Positions 41,779 through 43,642 of a DNA stretch of 43,642 nt are shown piece by piece (positions within the stretch are counted from its first letter, which is position 1; each line of letters starts with the position of its first letter). The DNA is taken from positions 1-43,642 of the forward strand of contig DBHR01000019.1 in assembly GCA_002296225.1 (NCBI GenBank), written 5' to 3'. The DNA comes from Acidobacteria bacterium UBA823. Its GTDB lineage: Bacteria > Acidobacteriota > Vicinamibacteria > Vicinamibacterales > UBA823. The position numbers were made by a program, and so were the translations under genes. Under the pieces are notes generated by a model, which had not been told where the DNA came from, searched no databases, and saw only the letters and a program-made list of their open reading frames with translations.

Positions 41779-43470
41779 ATGCTGCGCCACGCACCGCTTC
41801 TCGTCGCTTTCGTGCTGTTCAGTGCCTGCACGTCATCACCCGACCACGACCTCATCCTTCGCAATGGCACCATCGTTGACGGTATCGGTGCGCCTGGGTA
41901 TCTCGGGGACCTCGCGATCGACGGCGACCGGATTACGGCAGTCGGTGATTTGGGTGACTTGCGCGGTGTAACCGAGGTCGACGTTTCGGGACTGGCGGTC
42001 GCCCCAGGCTTCATCAACATGTTGAGCTGGGCCGGTGACGCGTTGATGGAGGACGGCCGATCCCAAGGGGACATTCGGCAGGGCGTGACGCTTGAAGTCT
42101 TCGGTGAGGGGGTCTCCGGCGGTCCCCTGACTGATCAGATGAAGAACCTGGTGGTAACGAGCCAGGGCGACATCAAGTTCGACGTTGAGTGGACGACGCT
42201 CGGCGAGTACCTCGAACACCTCGAGGCCAAGGGCGTGTCGCCGAATGTGGCGTCGTTCGTTGGTGCGACGACGCTTCGAGTCCACGAAGTTGGTTACGAG
42301 GACCGTCCGCCGACGGAGGACGAACTCGACCGAATGCGGCGTCTGGTGCGGCAGGCGATGGAAGAGGGCGCCGTCGGACTTGGGTCGTCGCTCATTTATG
42401 CTCCAGCCTTCTATGCGCAGACGGACGAGCTGGTCGAGTTGTCAAAGGTCGCCGCCGAATACGGCGGGCTCTACATCTCGCACATGCGTAGCGAGGGTAA
42501 CGCGTTGCTCGAGTCGGTCGACGAACTGCTCACGATCGCGCGCGAATCTGGAATCCGGGCTGAAATCTACCATCTGAAAGCCGCTGGCCAAGCGAACTGG
42601 GGCAAGCTCGACGCCGTGATCGGGCGGGTGGAGGCGGCGCGCAGCGAGGGGCTCGAGATCACCGCCGACATGTACACCTATACGGCCGGTTCGACCGGTC
42701 TGGACGCTGGGATGCCGCCGTGGGTGCAGGAAGGTGGCTACGACTCTTGGGCTGTGCGGCTTCGGAATCCTGAGATCCGCGACCGCGTTCGGCGGGAGAT
42801 GACGACACCGACCAACGACTGGGAGAATCTCCTGCTGGCGGCTGGCGCCGAGGCGACCTTGTTGGTCGGTTTTAAGAATGCCGAACTGCGCGGGTATCTC
42901 GGTCAGACATTGGCCGAGGTGGCGGCGGCACGCGGTACCTCGGTCCCTGATACCGCGATGGATCTCGTTGTCGAGGATGGTAGCCGCGTGCAAGTCGTCT
43001 ACTTTTTGATGTCGGAAGAGAACGTCGCGCGGCAAATTGCCTTGCCGTGGACGAGCTACTGTTCCGATGCTGGTTCATACGCCAGCGAGGGTGTCTTCCT
43101 GAACTCGTCAACTCACCCGCGCGCGTATGGGAACTTCGCGCGGTTGCTCGGGCGCTACGTCCGCGACGAACAGATCATCCCGCTTGAAGAGGCGGTCCGG
43201 AAGCTGACGTCGCTGCCGGCCGAGAACCTGCGGGTCCGTGACCGCGGCCGGCTGGCGGCGGGCTACTTTGCGGACGTCGTCGTCTTCGACCCGGCCACAA
43301 TTCAAGACCACGCAACCTACGAGGACCCGCACCAATATGCCACTGGCGTGGTGCACGTCTGGGTCAACGGCACACAGGTGCTCGAAGACGGTGAACACAC
43401 CGGCGCAACGCCCGGACGCGTCGTCCGTGGACCCGGCTGGACTGGCTGGTCAGCAGCCGACGGCTCCTGA
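41779..43470 (+). CDS. Lipoprotein D-aminoacylase-like amidohydrolase with altered metal site
   Basis: A 563-residue predicted lipoprotein (lipobox LFSAC, Cys17) of the N-acyl-D-amino-acid deacylase family. The N-terminal sandwich (DLILRNGTIVDGIGAPG) and closing AGYFADVVVFDPATI are typical. In D-aminoacylase the motif is PGFIDxHxH; here it is PGFINMLSW (residues 77-84), so both histidines are missing. The next ligand region, normally GNCG with a zinc-binding Cys, reads FGEGVS with Glu110. The two core histidines remain: His235 (SHMRSEG) and His265 (IYHLKAAG). I recall related proteins sharing the NMLSWA variant, so this looks like a subfamily rather than a mutant. It lies 25 bp after the atypical amidohydrolase and may be exported to release acids for the pathway. 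Confidence 0.84.
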   Translation: MLRHAPLLVAFVLFSACTSSPDHDLILRNGTIVDGIGAPGYLGDLAIDGDRITAVGDLGDLRGVTEVDVSGLAVAPGFINMLSWAGDALMEDGRSQGDIRQGVTLEVFGEGVSGGPLTDQMKNLVVTSQGDIKFDVEWTTLGEYLEHLEAKGVSPNVASFVGATTLRVHEVGYEDRPPTEDELDRMRRLVRQAMEEGAVGLGSSLIYAPAFYAQTDELVELSKVAAEYGGLYISHMRSEGNALLESVDELLTIARESGIRAEIYHLKAAGQANWGKLDAVIGRVEAARSEGLEITADMYTYTAGSTGLDAGMPPWVQEGGYDSWAVRLRNPEIRDRVRREMTTPTNDWENLLLAAGAEATLLVGFKNAELRGYLGQTLAEVAAARGTSVPDTAMDLVVEDGSRVQVVYFLMSEENVARQIALPWTSYCSDAGSYASEGVFLNSSTHPRAYGNFARLLGRYVRDEQIIPLEEAVRKLTSLPAENLRVRDRGRLAAGYFADVVVFDPATIQDHATYEDPHQYATGVVHVWVNGTQVLEDGEHTGATPGRVVRGPGWTGWSAADGS

Positions 43471-43482
43471 CCCGGTTAACCA

Positions 43483-43641
43483 CTACGCAGGCGAATCTTT
43501 CGCCGCCAATTGTTGCAGGCGGTACACCGGTTTAATCAAGAACATAGCTGCGGCGCAGGCAAGCATGATGCCGACTAAGGTCAAGAAAGCTGGATAATAT
43601 GTGCCACCAGCCTGTCCATACCACCAACCGACCGTGATCGG
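43483..43641 (-). CDS. C-terminal end of a membrane transporter-like protein
   Basis: The last 52 codons of a gene entering from beyond the right edge. The frame contains YYPAFLTLVGIMLACAAAMFLIKPV (described in parts: a hydrophobic helix from AFLTLVGIML to AAAMFLI) followed by a short basic-polar tail ending QLAAKDSPA and TAG. One transmembrane helix then a cytoplasmic tail is what the end of an MFS-type transporter looks like, but the fragment is too short to name the family. It is convergent with the D-aminoacylase-like gene, with 12 bp between their stops. Confidence 0.6.
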   Translation of the reverse strand, partial: PITVGWWYGQAGGTYYPAFLTLVGIMLACAAAMFLIKPVYRLQQLAAKDSPA

Positions 43642-43642
43642 A

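Overview
The window is 43.6 kb of GC-rich bacterial chromosome with normal gene density. I see no phage, IS element, plasmid functions, CRISPR array, rRNA or tRNA. The gene content fits an environmental heterotroph of the Acidobacteriota, most likely a Vicinamibacteria-like lineage. This is inferred from an Oar-type TonB receptor with a carboxypeptidase-regulatory domain, CRTAC1/ASPIC-UnbV proteins, CBM9/DUF5916 outer-membrane proteins, a SufU-SufT pair, a basic zinc-ribbon protein beside htpG, and many secreted amidohydrolases. No phylogenetic marker was compared, so the placement is tentative.

Layout. 1-0.5 kb: end of a suf Fe-S assembly operon (sufU tail, sufT). 0.8-3.6 kb: a TMTC-like membrane protein with TPRs, then a fumarylacetoacetate-hydrolase-family enzyme followed by a possible small coupled gene. 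3.8-8.4 kb: a tandem pair of secreted VCBS/ASPIC proteins. 8.5-12.3 kb: an Oar-like TonB-dependent receptor with a clear terminator and a candidate promoter, next to an AT-rich spacer. 12.7-15.2 kb: a sulfatase-fold/TPR fusion and a secreted cupin. 15.4-18.9 kb: a lipoprotein amidohydrolase, then a Tat-exported FAD oxidoreductase whose stop overlaps the start of a cytochrome c. 19-24 kb: a permease/amidohydrolase pair and two HisC-like aminotransferases with Tat-type N-termini. 24-25 kb: homoserine kinase. 25-31 kb: a secreted M14 peptidase, a WYL regulator and HtpG. 31-35 kb: the zinc-ribbon protein and a DUF5916 outer-membrane protein.

35-43.6 kb is the most coherent functional block. A LigJ-like hydratase, an SLC13 carboxylate transporter and a secreted deacetylase run leftward. 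Three tandem RraA/LigK-fold genes, an atypical ACMSD-like amidohydrolase and an atypical D-aminoacylase-like lipoprotein run rightward from the same 185-bp control region. In the protocatechuate 4,5-cleavage pathway LigJ hydrates 4-oxalomesaconate and LigK cleaves the product to pyruvate and oxaloacetate. The locus therefore looks like uptake and catabolism of a polycarboxylate, but no ring-cleavage dioxygenase is present and the substrate is unknown.

Overall the window encodes an export-heavy scavenging lifestyle: peptides, amides, amino acids and carboxylates are hydrolysed or oxidised outside the cytoplasm and taken up. Five amidohydrolase-superfamily genes lie within 28 kb, and two of them have lost canonical metal-binding histidines.
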